Notes under the pieces: model-generated
What the model was told of the DNA's origin: nothing
Databases searched by the model: none
The model's input: the letters and a program-made list of their open reading frames with translations, nothing else
Source of the DNA: Niabella sp.
GTDB taxonomy: Bacteria > Bacteroidota > Bacteroidia > Chitinophagales > Chitinophagaceae
Direction of reading: 5' to 3'
NCBI GenBank assembly: GCA_027493055.1
Contig: JAPUDO010000120.1
Coordinates: 62,001-126,000 of the forward strand
DNA length: 64,000 nt
Part shown: in pieces, positions 40,723 to 50,271 of the stretch
Layout of the letters: each line of letters starts with the position of its first letter
Position numbering within the stretch: the first letter of the stretch is position 1
Program-made: the position numbers and the translations under genes

Positions 40723-43700
40723 TTAACTGAACAAATACTCTACATCTTCCTTGGTCAGCGATTTTACAAAGCCCGATTCATCTGAAATAAGATCCCTTGC
40801 CAGTGCTTTTTTCTTTTCCTGGAGCTTGAGGATCTTGTCTTCAATAGTATCCTTACAAATCATCCTGTAGGCAAAAATATTTTTGGTTTGACCAATACGA
40901 TGCGTACGGTCTATGGCCTGCTGCTCTACCGCAGGATTCCACCAGGGGTCTACAATATATACATAATCCGCCGCGGTAAGGTTTAAACCCACTCCTCCGG
41001 CTTTTAACGAGATGAGGAACACCCGCACTTCATCATTATTCTGGAAGTTCTGAATGGCTTTCTCCCTGTCGGGCGCCGAAGTGCTGCCATCAAAATATTC
41101 ATATTTTACACCCAGCTCATCCAGCTTTTGCCTGATAAGACCCAGCATTCCTAAAAACTGCGAGAAGACCAGTGCTTTATGGTCGCTCATATCCTCAGTA
41201 ATTTCACGCGCCAGCTCTTCAATTTTTATAGAGTGATTTTCAAAAGCTTCTTCTTCATTTAAAATAGCCGGCGAGTCGCATATCTGGCGCAGCTTCATCA
41301 ATCCCTGTAAAATAGTAAGCTGCGATTTACCCAACCCCTGGTTATCGATCGTTCCTAAAATTTTATCGCGGTAGTCATTTCTATATGCATCATAAATACG
41401 GCGTTGCTCATCGCCCATTTCGCACCATAAGATCATTTCCTGTTTTTCCGGAAGATCTTTTGCTACCTGCTCTTTGGTCCGGCGTAAGATAAAGGGATAT
41501 AATATTTTCCTGAGGTGCTCTTTCCTGTCTGCTTCACCTAATTTATCAATAGGAATAGCAAACTCCTGCCTGAAAAACTCAATGCTTCCCAGCATCCCCG
41601 GATTCAGGAAGTTCATCTGTGCATAAATATCAAAGGTATTATTTTGTAAAGGCGTACCGCTCATGCACAGGCGGTGCTTTGCATTAAGCAGCGAAGCCGC
41701 ACGCGTTACTTTGCTCGACGGGTTTTTAATAGCCTGGCTTTCATCCAGCACCAGGTAATCAAATTTTACATTCAGGAACAGCTTGATATCGCTCCGTAAA
41801 GTACCGTAAGTGGTGATGGTAATATCCTGTTTTAATATTTCATCGGAGTTCCTGGCCCGCGTGCTGCCATGATGTATGCAATAAGACATCTGGGGCGTGA
41901 ATTTTCTGATCTCATTTTCCCAGTTATAGATAAGCGTGGTAGGACAAACCACCAAAGCTTTCATTTCGGGGTGACTGTATTTATAATGCTGAAGGAAAGA
42001 CAGCGCCTGTATGGTTTTACCCAAACCCATATCATCGGCCAGGATACCACCCCAGTTAATGTTTTGTAAATAACTCAGCCATTGGAAGCCTGCAACCTGG
42101 TAAGGCCTTAGCGTTTGCTGTAAGTGCTGCGGTGGCGCTACTTCAGATATTTTTTCAAAATCTTTTAAGCGGTTATATTTCTCTTCCAGCTCAAACTGCA
42201 GCTCTTCCTCGTTTTGCAGTTCATACAATTCGTCAATTACACTTTTATGGTATTGCGACAGCTTCAGCTTGTTATTGCTTCCTTCACCAACCCTGAAAAG
42301 CAAGGAATATTTTTTAAGCCACTCATCCGGCAAGATCCCTAAAGTGCCATCATTAAGCTGTACATATTGCTGCTTGGCGGCCAGGGCGCGCTTTACTTCT
42401 GCAATAGATACTTTCTGCTCTCCAAACATAATATCAACCTTGGCATCAAACCAGTCGGTATTGCTGCTGATGAAGATCTTTGTCTGCGGCTTTGCAGTGT
42501 TGAAACGGAAATTGCGCAGCGCTTCATGTCCAAATACAGGCACCTGCATTTCTTTCATAGCATCCACAAATAAAAAGAACCAGTTTTCCTTTAAGATCTC
42601 AACGCCTTTTAAGGCAAGGGTTCCCTCTTCTTCATTTATGATAAAGTTGGAGTGAAGGTTCTGCAGCTTTTGTATAAAGGCCTCTTCTTTTTCTTTGTTG
42701 CGGTGAACGGCTAATATTTTACTTCCTTCGGGAATCAGCATTACCTGCTTTCCCACAGCGCTTGTTTCGTGGCCCTTGTAAGAAAATACCGGGCGGAAAA
42801 CCAGGAAGTCGCCTTTCTCTGTAAGGAACAGCTTTACCTCCGGCTCTACGCCTTTTATAACCTGTAAAAGTGAAGGATCAAAATCTGTTTTATACTCTTT
42901 GGCCAGCGGCAGTATAAACTCGTGCAGGGTAAGCGGCCATTCTTCCTGCGGTATAATTATTTTACCGTCTTTAGAAAACTTTTGTAATAGCGATACGGTA
43001 TCTGCATCAGGCAGTGCAAATAACTGGTGATTATACAGGTATACCAGCGGAGTGGGTGCTTCGTTTTCTTCAATACCATGCACCATACCTCTTGCCCTGA
43101 CCAGGCATTCGCAAATAAAATCATCCCCGCTTTTATCTATAAAAAACTCTATTGTTACGGGGGTTTCAATAGCATCCGCGCTTTGAAGATTTTGTGTTAT
43201 AAACTTTTTTCCCTGGGGAAGAATAAATGCCAGTGGGTTCTCTGCTGCATCTGCCAGCAGTTTTTTAATACGGGGCAACAGGTATTCGTCAGCCAGCTTT
43301 TTCTCCTCTTCATTCAGTTCCCCGTCCAGCGCCGGCTCTTCCAAAGCATTACCAAAAGGTGTATTGCGGAGTATATATTTTTTCAGTTCCGTATCCTGCA
43401 GTTTCCGCACTGTGTTAAGCAATGCTATATCATGTTCACTATAATTGCTGGTGTCAATATACTTTGCAATATCCAGTGCTTCTACCGCTCCTGCAAATCC
43501 GTTTTGCGCTTCATTGGTTTCGCCAATAACCGTATCAACGGTGAAGTAGGGATAGGCTCTTTTGTTGAAATTGAAAACAATGCCCAGGCGGCTGACCGGA
43601 GCTGCCACCGTTTCAACAGCCACATCAGTCTCTGCGGCAGCCTCCTGCTTTTTTTGCTGTGCCACCACCAGTTTGGGAGCCGCTGCACTGCCAGGCATAT

Positions 43701-44490
43701 TTACCCGCTTGATACTGCTGTCCAATACACGTAAAAAAGGCTTCCCTTCTTTAAAAACAAATTCAAACTTTCCTTTCAGGTCATCGGCAAGCGAGTAACC
43801 ATATGCTTCAAGCAGTTTGTTCTTTTCTACATCACGATTGCGGATGGTATCAAAATAATCTGACCCATGCTGCTTTATCAGCTGCATAAACACAATCACC
43901 TTGGGTAAACACAGTGGATACTCTGTATCCTCGTAATCACAGCTGGTATCAAAGCTTCTCTCATCGTTTTTACGAATAACCACTGTATGGTCTTTCCCGT
44001 CAAGGACAACAACCGCTTTTACTGTTTCATCTTTTGCAGATACGATCTTTGCTTTTTTCTTCTGTAAAAATTTCTCTGCTTCGTTAAAGCTGTCACTGCT
44101 GCAAAGTGAGCGCAGTGAGCGCAGGTCAAGATTCCGCAGCTTTATAACAGTATGGCGTTGATCGTAATACACTTCCTCATCACCCAGCTGTCCTTTGTCC
44201 AGCAGCTCCTGCAGCTGGAACAGGGAGGCTACTTCGTGCTTGCAAATATCACCCAGGTTATAGGGGCAGGTGCATCTTAAAGATATTTGCCTGGGATCGC
44301 TATACTTCTGGATATATACTTTATAAAAGCTGCTGTAGGTATCGTCCTTTACACGAAATACAATATTGCCGGTAAGTTTATCAAACTCAACCAGCTCAAC
44401 AAAACCGAGCGCGTGTGTTTTTTTACCGCGCCTTATCACTTCATCGGTACCGTTTGTGTAAACGTGCTTTAAAATATGTGGTAATGCCAT
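40723..44490 (-). CDS. SWIM-zinc-finger SNF2-family helicase-like ATPase
   Basis: Protein of 1255 residues. N-terminal SWIM zinc finger (C73-T-C75 ... C83-K-H85; CxCx7CxH). A long central region of unknown role (90-780) follows. The C-terminal third is a SNF2 ATPase: motif I LADDMGLGKT with Lys825, motif II DESQ (916-919) in place of DEAH/DEAD, motif III SGTPLQNN, motif V/VI in GGVGLNLTAADYVYIVDPWWNPAVEQQAIDRTHRIGQ. Such enzymes move on DNA or displace proteins; no methylase or nuclease gene sits next to it. Confidence 0.93.
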   Translation of the reverse strand: MALPHILKHVYTNGTDEVIRRGKKTHALGFVELVEFDKLTGNIVFRVKDDTYSSFYKVYIQKYSDPRQISLRCTCPYNLGDICKHEVASLFQLQELLDKGQLGDEEVYYDQRHTVIKLRNLDLRSLRSLCSSDSFNEAEKFLQKKKAKIVSAKDETVKAVVVLDGKDHTVVIRKNDERSFDTSCDYEDTEYPLCLPKVIVFMQLIKQHGSDYFDTIRNRDVEKNKLLEAYGYSLADDLKGKFEFVFKEGKPFLRVLDSSIKRVNMPGSAAAPKLVVAQQKKQEAAAETDVAVETVAAPVSRLGIVFNFNKRAYPYFTVDTVIGETNEAQNGFAGAVEALDIAKYIDTSNYSEHDIALLNTVRKLQDTELKKYILRNTPFGNALEEPALDGELNEEEKKLADEYLLPRIKKLLADAAENPLAFILPQGKKFITQNLQSADAIETPVTIEFFIDKSGDDFICECLVRARGMVHGIEENEAPTPLVYLYNHQLFALPDADTVSLLQKFSKDGKIIIPQEEWPLTLHEFILPLAKEYKTDFDPSLLQVIKGVEPEVKLFLTEKGDFLVFRPVFSYKGHETSAVGKQVMLIPEGSKILAVHRNKEKEEAFIQKLQNLHSNFIINEEEGTLALKGVEILKENWFFLFVDAMKEMQVPVFGHEALRNFRFNTAKPQTKIFISSNTDWFDAKVDIMFGEQKVSIAEVKRALAAKQQYVQLNDGTLGILPDEWLKKYSLLFRVGEGSNNKLKLSQYHKSVIDELYELQNEEELQFELEEKYNRLKDFEKISEVAPPQHLQQTLRPYQVAGFQWLSYLQNINWGGILADDMGLGKTIQALSFLQHYKYSHPEMKALVVCPTTLIYNWENEIRKFTPQMSYCIHHGSTRARNSDEILKQDITITTYGTLRSDIKLFLNVKFDYLVLDESQAIKNPSSKVTRAASLLNAKHRLCMSGTPLQNNTFDIYAQMNFLNPGMLGSIEFFRQEFAIPIDKLGEADRKEHLRKILYPFILRRTKEQVAKDLPEKQEMILWCEMGDEQRRIYDAYRNDYRDKILGTIDNQGLGKSQLTILQGLMKLRQICDSPAILNEEEAFENHSIKIEELAREITEDMSDHKALVFSQFLGMLGLIRQKLDELGVKYEYFDGSTSAPDREKAIQNFQNNDEVRVFLISLKAGGVGLNLTAADYVYIVDPWWNPAVEQQAIDRTHRIGQTKNIFAYRMICKDTIEDKILKLQEKKKALARDLISDESGFVKSLTKEDVEYLFS

Positions 44491-44797
44491 AAAGCCTCAT
44501 CCCCCAACCCTCTCTCCGGCCGGAAAGAGGGAGGTGAGTTATAAAATTTGAAAGTTATTTATAATTATATCTTTTCTATTGTTCTTTCAGATTGTTTTCA
44601 AAAAGGACAATCGGCAAAAATAAAAGAAAGATTTCCGCTTTTCCGAATGTTTTGAGGAATATTTTATTTCCGGGAAATGGTGAAAGGAAAATATTATCTT
44701 TGTAAGTTTTTTTTTGATTTTTCGAGAGTCCCTTAAACGGGCAACAATTCCTGGAAGCATAATCCGTAAGAGAAGGCTAACAGCGCCGGTTTTTGCG
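44491..44797. other. Intergenic region with a repeat hairpin and a promoter-like box
   Basis: CCCTCT-C-TCCGG / CCGGA-A-AGAGGG forms a hairpin at 44508-44531, starting in a CTCATCCCCCAACCC string typical of widespread genomic repeats. TATCTTTG at 44695-44702 on the plus strand fits the -7 consensus, but what follows (44703-44797) runs into the 3' end of recO with no plus-strand frame. An antisense or short RNA is possible. Confidence 0.4.
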
Positions 44798-45556
44798 CTA
44801 TCGCATGATCTCTTTCAGCACCGGCAATGTTTTCAGCTTTCCAAAATCCTGTATATGCAGGCTGTAATACTTTTCCATTGCTTCCAGTATCCTGCGCCGG
44901 GCTTCGGCATTAGCTTCAACCTCTGCCAGCTCCTGCGGATGCCGCACCTGCAAAAGCGCTGCCAGTATGAGCGCATATCTTTTTTCGAGATACAAATGAT
45001 GAAATACCGGCGCATTGGTAAAAACACCTTCTTCTATATCAAAGAACACCTCGCTACTTTCCAGTGTACCGGGCGTAATATTTTGCGGTAAAAAACCAAA
45101 AAAATGCGTAAGCTGCACTGCAAAAAAAACAGGAAAATTGGCCATTACCTTATCATTGCAGTCATCAAGCGCGGTAAAACAATCTTCTGTAAAAGCAAAC
45201 AGGCCATAATTGTTTTCGGGTTGTTTCAGGCATTGGGTCAAAAGCTCTACCATATAAGCCGCTACCCCGTTTTTCAGCACATCAGAAAAAATATGCCGGT
45301 ACACACAGGCAAACCTGTATTCCTTTACCCGGTTCAGTTGCTTAAATTCGTTATAGTACACTTCCATGTCCAGTATGGCAGCCGGCTGAAAAAAGCCGAT
45401 GCGACCGCCGCCTTTCTTTCCCGCGGCTCTTATCCCGTTCAATAAATAAGACTGCAGCCCAAACAATTCGGTGTACACAGAGGCAATAATGCTGGTTTCA
45501 CCATACTTCACGTGGCGGAGCACTATTCCTTTGGTTTTATGAATTTTACCGGACAA
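44798..45556 (-). CDS. recO: DNA repair protein RecO
   Basis: The family's N-terminus (KIHKTKGIVLRHVKYGETSII, an OB fold) is visible. The best start is TTG at 45556, giving a product of 252 residues that begins near the usual position; an ATG at 45613 would add 19 residues of unlike sequence. The helical C-terminal part contains the motif region around LTHFFGFLPQ, and the Cys residues of the zinc-binding version are not obvious. RecO loads RecA with RecR and anneals DNA. Confidence 0.88.
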   Translation of the reverse strand: MSGKIHKTKGIVLRHVKYGETSIIASVYTELFGLQSYLLNGIRAAGKKGGGRIGFFQPAAILDMEVYYNEFKQLNRVKEYRFACVYRHIFSDVLKNGVAAYMVELLTQCLKQPENNYGLFAFTEDCFTALDDCNDKVMANFPVFFAVQLTHFFGFLPQNITPGTLESSEVFFDIEEGVFTNAPVFHHLYLEKRYALILAALLQVRHPQELAEVEANAEARRRILEAMEKYYSLHIQDFGKLKTLPVLKEIMR

Positions 45557-45676
45557 CCTGTAATAATATAAGCATGCAAGATAATTTTTTTCTTTTCTTT
45601 GTGTGTACTGCAAGCATGCAGCCTTTCAAAAAGTTAGTAAACTAAACAGGGTTTTAAAAAGATTAAAATACGTTCT

Positions 45677-48046
45677 ATGTGGGAAAAGCTGGGTAAAGCC
45701 GTTATTAAATACAGGTTCATATTATTAACAATATTAATTGCAGCAACTATACTATCCGGCTACCAGGCCACTAAAGTGGAGCTGGGATACGAATTCACCA
45801 AGGCCATTCCTACCAATCACCCGGTAAACATTGCTTACCAGGAGTTTAAGAAGAAATACGGAGAAGATGGCAATATGCTTATTGTTGGTGTTCAGACCGA
45901 TCAGTTATTTACGGAAAAGGTATTTAATGAGTATGTTAGCCTCCAAAACAGCCTTAAAAAAGTGCCCGGCGTTTTAGATATATTAAGCGTACCCGGAGCT
46001 GTTAACCTTGTGAAAGATCCCGCTTCAGAAAAGCTGCAGGCCAAAAGAATTTTCCCCGCTACAACACTCACACAAGCGCAGTTAGATGAAAGCGCTGCCA
46101 TATTCCGCAACCTGCCATTCTATAACGGGCTGCTTTACAACCCTTCTACCAATGCCTACCTGATGGGGCTGGGCATGGATGCCAATGTCATTAACTCAAA
46201 AAAAAGAGACGCCGCTATCAATGCAGTAACAGCACAAATTAAAAAATTTGAACAGGCCACTAAGGTAGAAGTAAAGCTAAGCGGTCTTCCCTATATCAGA
46301 ACAGTACTGGCGGCACGCATCGCCAACGAAATGCGTTATTTCCTTACCGCATCCATTGTGCTTTCAGCCATTATATTATTGCTTTTTTTCAGGTCGGTAA
46401 GCTCTATGCTGCTCTCTCTTGCCGTGGTAATCATTGGTGTATTGTTCAGCCTGGCCACCATGCACTTTTTTGGCTATAAGATCACGTTGCTTACCGCCTT
46501 AATTCCGCCATTGATTGTGGTAATAGGTATCCCTAACTGTATTTATTTCCTCAATAAATACCATACCAGCTGGCAAAAGCAAGCCAGGCTGGGAGATCAT
46601 ATCCCGACCCGAGAAAAAAAGAAAGATGCCATTACAGACATGGTAAGCCGCATGGGCATTGTAACACTGTTCTGCAATGTAGCTGCGGCTATTGGCTTTG
46701 CTGTTTTTGCACTTACCAAAAGCGCCATATTAAAAGAGTTTGGCGTAGTGGCAGGAATCAATATTATGCTGCTGTTCTTTATATCACTGATACTAATACC
46801 CATTACCCTTTATTTCCTGCCGCCTCCCAAAGAAAAACATACCAGGTATTTATATAACCCAAGACTGAACCGCTGGCTGGGCAGGCTGGAGAAATGGTCT
46901 TTATCCCACCGCAGGCAGATATACATTATAACTACCGCGCTGGTTGTTATAGCCGTTGCAGGAGCACTGCGCCTTCAAAGCAATGCTTATATGGTAGATG
47001 ATGTGCCTAAAACGGATAAAATTTATACTGATCTTAAGTTTTTTGAAAAGAACTTTAAAGGGGTAATGCCACTGGAAATTATAATAGATACCAAAAAGAA
47101 GTACGGCGTAACCCGAAATTTCAACAATCTTGTTAAAATAGACTCTTTTGCCCAATACCTGGCCGCAAGGCCGGAAGTAGCCCGTCCTTTAAGCCTTGTA
47201 GAGGGATTAAAATTTGCCAAACAGGCCTTTTATGAAGGTGACAGCAGCAGCTATTCCATGCCTTCTGAATTTGATTTACCGGGATTGGCCCAATACCTCA
47301 ATATGAAAACAGGCAGCACCGGTACTACAGGTAATGAAAATACCCTTACCAGGCTTGTTTCCCGGTTTATGGATAGTACTAAACAGGAGGCCAGGTTAAG
47401 CGTGAACATGGCCGATATAGGCACCCTGGCTTTACCAAAACTGCTGGACAGCATTCAGAAACGCGCCAACGAGCTTTTCCCTAAGGATCAGTACAATGTA
47501 TCTCTTACCGGCAGCAGTATTGCCTTTTTGGAAGGAGGGCGGTTTATCATCAACGGGTTACAGGAAAGCATTTTCTGGGCTTTTCTTTTAATAGCCCTCT
47601 GTATGCTGTACCTGTTTAAATCGCTGCGTATCTTATTGTGCTCTTTAATTCCCAATATTATTCCGCTAGGAATAACAGCCGGCATCATGGGCTGGGCGGG
47701 CGTGCCGCTAAAGCCCAGCACTGTGCTTATATTCAGCGTTGCACTGGGTATTGCCATAGACATTACCATAAGATTCCTGGTAAACTACAAACAGGAGCTG
47801 AGCCACCATAATAATAACCCCGAAAGTACTGTAATACAAACCATACACAGCACGGGCATCAGTATCATTTACACGTCTATGGTATTAATAGCAGGATTTG
47901 TAATCTTCTGCTTCAGCGGGTTTGGCGGCACCAGCGCATTAGGCTGGCTTACCTCTGTAACATTGATAACAGCTACGGTTACCAACCTTATTTTACTTCC
48001 GGCGTTGCTGATAAGTTTCTCCAAAAAGCCGGTAAAAAAGCCCTAA
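45677..48046 (+). CDS. MMPL/RND-family transporter
   Basis: Protein of 789 residues in two halves. Each half has a periplasmic loop and a cluster of transmembrane helices (around 215-405 and 620-780). The first half has the IIGVLFSLATMHFFGYKITLLTALIPPLIVVIGIPNCIYFLNKYH region, and the second the parallel ... VALGIAIDITIRFLVNYKQEL segment with an acidic residue. Single proteins of this kind export lipids or hydrophobic molecules with proton flow. It ends 2 bp before the convergent CBM48-HhH gene. The substrate is not predictable here. Confidence 0.9.
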   Translation: MWEKLGKAVIKYRFILLTILIAATILSGYQATKVELGYEFTKAIPTNHPVNIAYQEFKKKYGEDGNMLIVGVQTDQLFTEKVFNEYVSLQNSLKKVPGVLDILSVPGAVNLVKDPASEKLQAKRIFPATTLTQAQLDESAAIFRNLPFYNGLLYNPSTNAYLMGLGMDANVINSKKRDAAINAVTAQIKKFEQATKVEVKLSGLPYIRTVLAARIANEMRYFLTASIVLSAIILLLFFRSVSSMLLSLAVVIIGVLFSLATMHFFGYKITLLTALIPPLIVVIGIPNCIYFLNKYHTSWQKQARLGDHIPTREKKKDAITDMVSRMGIVTLFCNVAAAIGFAVFALTKSAILKEFGVVAGINIMLLFFISLILIPITLYFLPPPKEKHTRYLYNPRLNRWLGRLEKWSLSHRRQIYIITTALVVIAVAGALRLQSNAYMVDDVPKTDKIYTDLKFFEKNFKGVMPLEIIIDTKKKYGVTRNFNNLVKIDSFAQYLAARPEVARPLSLVEGLKFAKQAFYEGDSSSYSMPSEFDLPGLAQYLNMKTGSTGTTGNENTLTRLVSRFMDSTKQEARLSVNMADIGTLALPKLLDSIQKRANELFPKDQYNVSLTGSSIAFLEGGRFIINGLQESIFWAFLLIALCMLYLFKSLRILLCSLIPNIIPLGITAGIMGWAGVPLKPSTVLIFSVALGIAIDITIRFLVNYKQELSHHNNNPESTVIQTIHSTGISIIYTSMVLIAGFVIFCFSGFGGTSALGWLTSVTLITATVTNLILLPALLISFSKKPVKKP

Positions 48047-48048
48047 GC

Positions 48049-48705
48049 TTATTTACCGCCTACCAGTTTTTCCTGTAATGCAGCTAACTCATCCCATTTT
48101 CCGGCGGCAGCTAATTTAGCTTGCTTAGGCCATGATGCAGGATCGTGTAACTGGAATTTAGGACCGGCAGCTTCTAAAACAGCTTTCAGCGTCTTTCCTG
48201 TTGCTTTTCCTAACGCAGCAAAAGTGTTGATGCCATCTGCTTCCAGCAATTTAGCTATTTTGCTTCCGATGCCTTCAATCCTGGTAAGGTCATCTTTCCC
48301 AACAGCGGCTTTAGTTTCCTTTTTTGCTTTAGCTTTTGGCTCAGCTGCAACAGTTTCTTTATTAACCTTTGCTTCTTTTTTAGGGGCTTTAGCCTTTTTA
48401 ACGGCTGCTTTTTCCTGGGCAACTTCTGCAGGAACAGAAATCACAGAGTTTTCTATACCGAAAGCAGCATTGTGTGCGTACTGCTCTGCGGCCCAGTCAT
48501 TAATCCAGGTGCCGTTGTTCAATAAAAAACGGTATTCATAAGTTTTACCGGGTTCAAGGTCAACAGAAGCGGCTAAAGAGCCATCTGGTTGTACGCTTAA
48601 GCTGATGCCTTTGTCTAAATTCCACTCGTTAAAGTCTCCAAGTAAAAAGGCTTCTGTAGCGGTGCCTAAAGCTTCAGCAGGTAGCGTAAATGTGATCTTT
48701 TTCAT
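48049..48705 (-). CDS. CBM48-like glycogen-binding domain fused to helix-hairpin-helix domain
   Basis: Protein of 218 residues. The N-terminal 90 residues are an AMPK/isoamylase-type carbohydrate-binding module (FLLGDFNEWN, YEYRFLLNNGTWINDWAAE). A Lys/Ala-rich linker (about 95-135) follows, then a helix-hairpin-helix (LTRIEGIGSKIAKLLEADGI) as in DNA-binding and ribosomal-L21-like fusions. Such a combination is uncommon. The protein could bind a glycan and a nucleic acid or protein. It converges with the MMPL gene. Confidence 0.82.
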   Translation of the reverse strand: MKKITFTLPAEALGTATEAFLLGDFNEWNLDKGISLSVQPDGSLAASVDLEPGKTYEYRFLLNNGTWINDWAAEQYAHNAAFGIENSVISVPAEVAQEKAAVKKAKAPKKEAKVNKETVAAEPKAKAKKETKAAVGKDDLTRIEGIGSKIAKLLEADGINTFAALGKATGKTLKAVLEAAGPKFQLHDPASWPKQAKLAAAGKWDELAALQEKLVGGK

Positions 48706-48875
48706 CTTTATATTATTTAAAAAAATAAATTGTATTTGAATTTGCGCTGCAAATATAGCTAAAGTCCCGGATAGTATTCGGTTTCACGCTAAACAATGGT
48801 TCAAAAAATGTGGATAGTAAGAATTATTTACATTACTTTAGTTAATTCGTATATGCATATAAAGCAATCTGTAAT

Positions 48876-49601
48876 ATGTTCAGCCGTTTAAAAATAATTA
48901 TCGCTTTAACCTGGATGACACTGGTATTAGTGTCGTTTAAAAATCCGCCCAGGGTTTTAATAATGAGCAAAACAGCGGGTTTTTACCATACTTCTATACC
49001 TGCAGGTATTGCAGCTGTACAAAAGCTGGGCAGTGAGAATGGCTTCAAGGTTGACACAACAACCGATCCGGCTGCTTTTACAACCAAACATTTAAAAAAA
49101 TATGCAGCCGTTATCTTTTTAAATACCACGGGAACATTATTCAATGAAGGTCAGAAAACAGCTTTACAGCAATATATCCGGTCCGGCGGTGGTTTTGTGG
49201 GTGTACATGCAGCTACGGACACTGAATATGAATGGCCCTGGTATAATAAAATGATCGGAGCCTGGTTTGATAATCATCCCAAACAGCAGGCAGCAAAGCT
49301 GATAGTGAAGGATAAGAGCCATCTGGCAACAAAGCATTTACCCGATGTTTGGGAAAGGAAGGACGAATGGTATAATTTCAAAAATATTAATCCTGGTATA
49401 AAAGCGCTGATAACAATTGATGAAAAAAGCTACGAGGGTGGCAAGAATGGTGATTTTCACCCTATGGCATGGTACCATAACTTTGAAGGCGGCCGCGTGT
49501 TTTATACAGGGCTGGGCCATACCAATGAATCGTACAGCGAGCCTTTGTTCCTGCAGCACCTGCTGGGTGGCATTCAATACGCCATGGGTAACAAAAAGTA
49601 A
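48876..49601 (+). CDS. ThuA-like protein (trehalose-utilisation family fold)
   Basis: Exported-looking protein of 241 residues with an N-terminal hydrophobic segment. The family features are the repeated strand-loop pattern (VLIMSKTAGFYHTSI), G-G-G-F-V-G-V-H-A-A-T-D, and the closing GRVFYTGLGHTNES. The fold is like class I amidotransferase and the reaction is unknown. A possible promoter (TACTTTAG at 48833-48840, one mismatch to the consensus) lies 36 bp before the start. Confidence 0.85.
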   Translation: MFSRLKIIIALTWMTLVLVSFKNPPRVLIMSKTAGFYHTSIPAGIAAVQKLGSENGFKVDTTTDPAAFTTKHLKKYAAVIFLNTTGTLFNEGQKTALQQYIRSGGGFVGVHAATDTEYEWPWYNKMIGAWFDNHPKQQAAKLIVKDKSHLATKHLPDVWERKDEWYNFKNINPGIKALITIDEKSYEGGKNGDFHPMAWYHNFEGGRVFYTGLGHTNESYSEPLFLQHLLGGIQYAMGNKK

Positions 49602-49682
49602 TAAACCAGCCTTTGCTAAACTTTAACCATTCTTTTACTTACATAGCAAACAATAAATTGTTTAACATTTCGATCTTTCTTT

Positions 49683-49690
49683 TACTTTTG
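49683..49690 (+). promoter_or_regulatory. Promoter for the 128-residue membrane protein gene
   Basis: TTG at 49658-49660, 22 bp, TACTTTTG at 49683-49690, then ATG at 49711. Both the -33 and -7 elements of the Bacteroidota consensus are present. Confidence 0.6.
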
Positions 49691-49710
49691 GCGGCATAAA
49701 TAAAACCGGG

Positions 49711-50097
49711 ATGAGGCTCGTTGCATTTGTTACAATTTTTTTGTCGCTGTTTTTACAGGCAGACGGGCAGGCTTATGCACGGGCGTATCAGACCCATATT
49801 CGCTATACCGGAATTCAGCAAACAGAAAAGAGCAACCCTGTAAAGTCTGGCTTATCAAACCCCTCTCCTCTTACGCTCAAAACCAGTATAGAAAAAAAAG
49901 ATGCGGGCGATCTTGCCTTTGAAGATGCGGAGGAAGATTATTTAAATGTTTTAAATGCCAGGTGGATCTTCTTAACTACTGTTATAGTAGCTTTTCTCTT
50001 TATTGTCAGCCACCTGCACAGGTTTAAAAAAGTTACCGGCGCCTTTATCCTTCCGGTTTACCAATACTACATTCGCTTCCGCGTAATTAAAATCTGA
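49711..50097 (+). CDS. Small membrane protein of unknown function
   Basis: Protein of 128 residues with an N-terminal signal-like segment (about 1-20, ADGQ-AY), an acidic middle (EKKDAGDLAFEDAEEDYLNVL) and a transmembrane helix (about 86-103), ending in a basic tail. No family recognised. It precedes the RND operon by 174 bp and has its own promoter, so it is likely independent. Confidence 0.7.
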   Translation: MRLVAFVTIFLSLFLQADGQAYARAYQTHIRYTGIQQTEKSNPVKSGLSNPSPLTLKTSIEKKDAGDLAFEDAEEDYLNVLNARWIFLTTVIVAFLFIVSHLHRFKKVTGAFILPVYQYYIRFRVIKI

Positions 50098-50271
50098 TCC
50101 TTCTTTAAGCATCGGTTGAGGCAATGTGTTTTACGCACCCTGCTTAAAAAATTAATATCCTCTCGTTTTATATTATTCAGCAACCGGTACTGACTATCAC
50201 CTCCCACTGCCGCTATTTTAATAGCTGCCGGAACTATCCATTTCTACAAAAAATTTATCCATTTCATTTAT

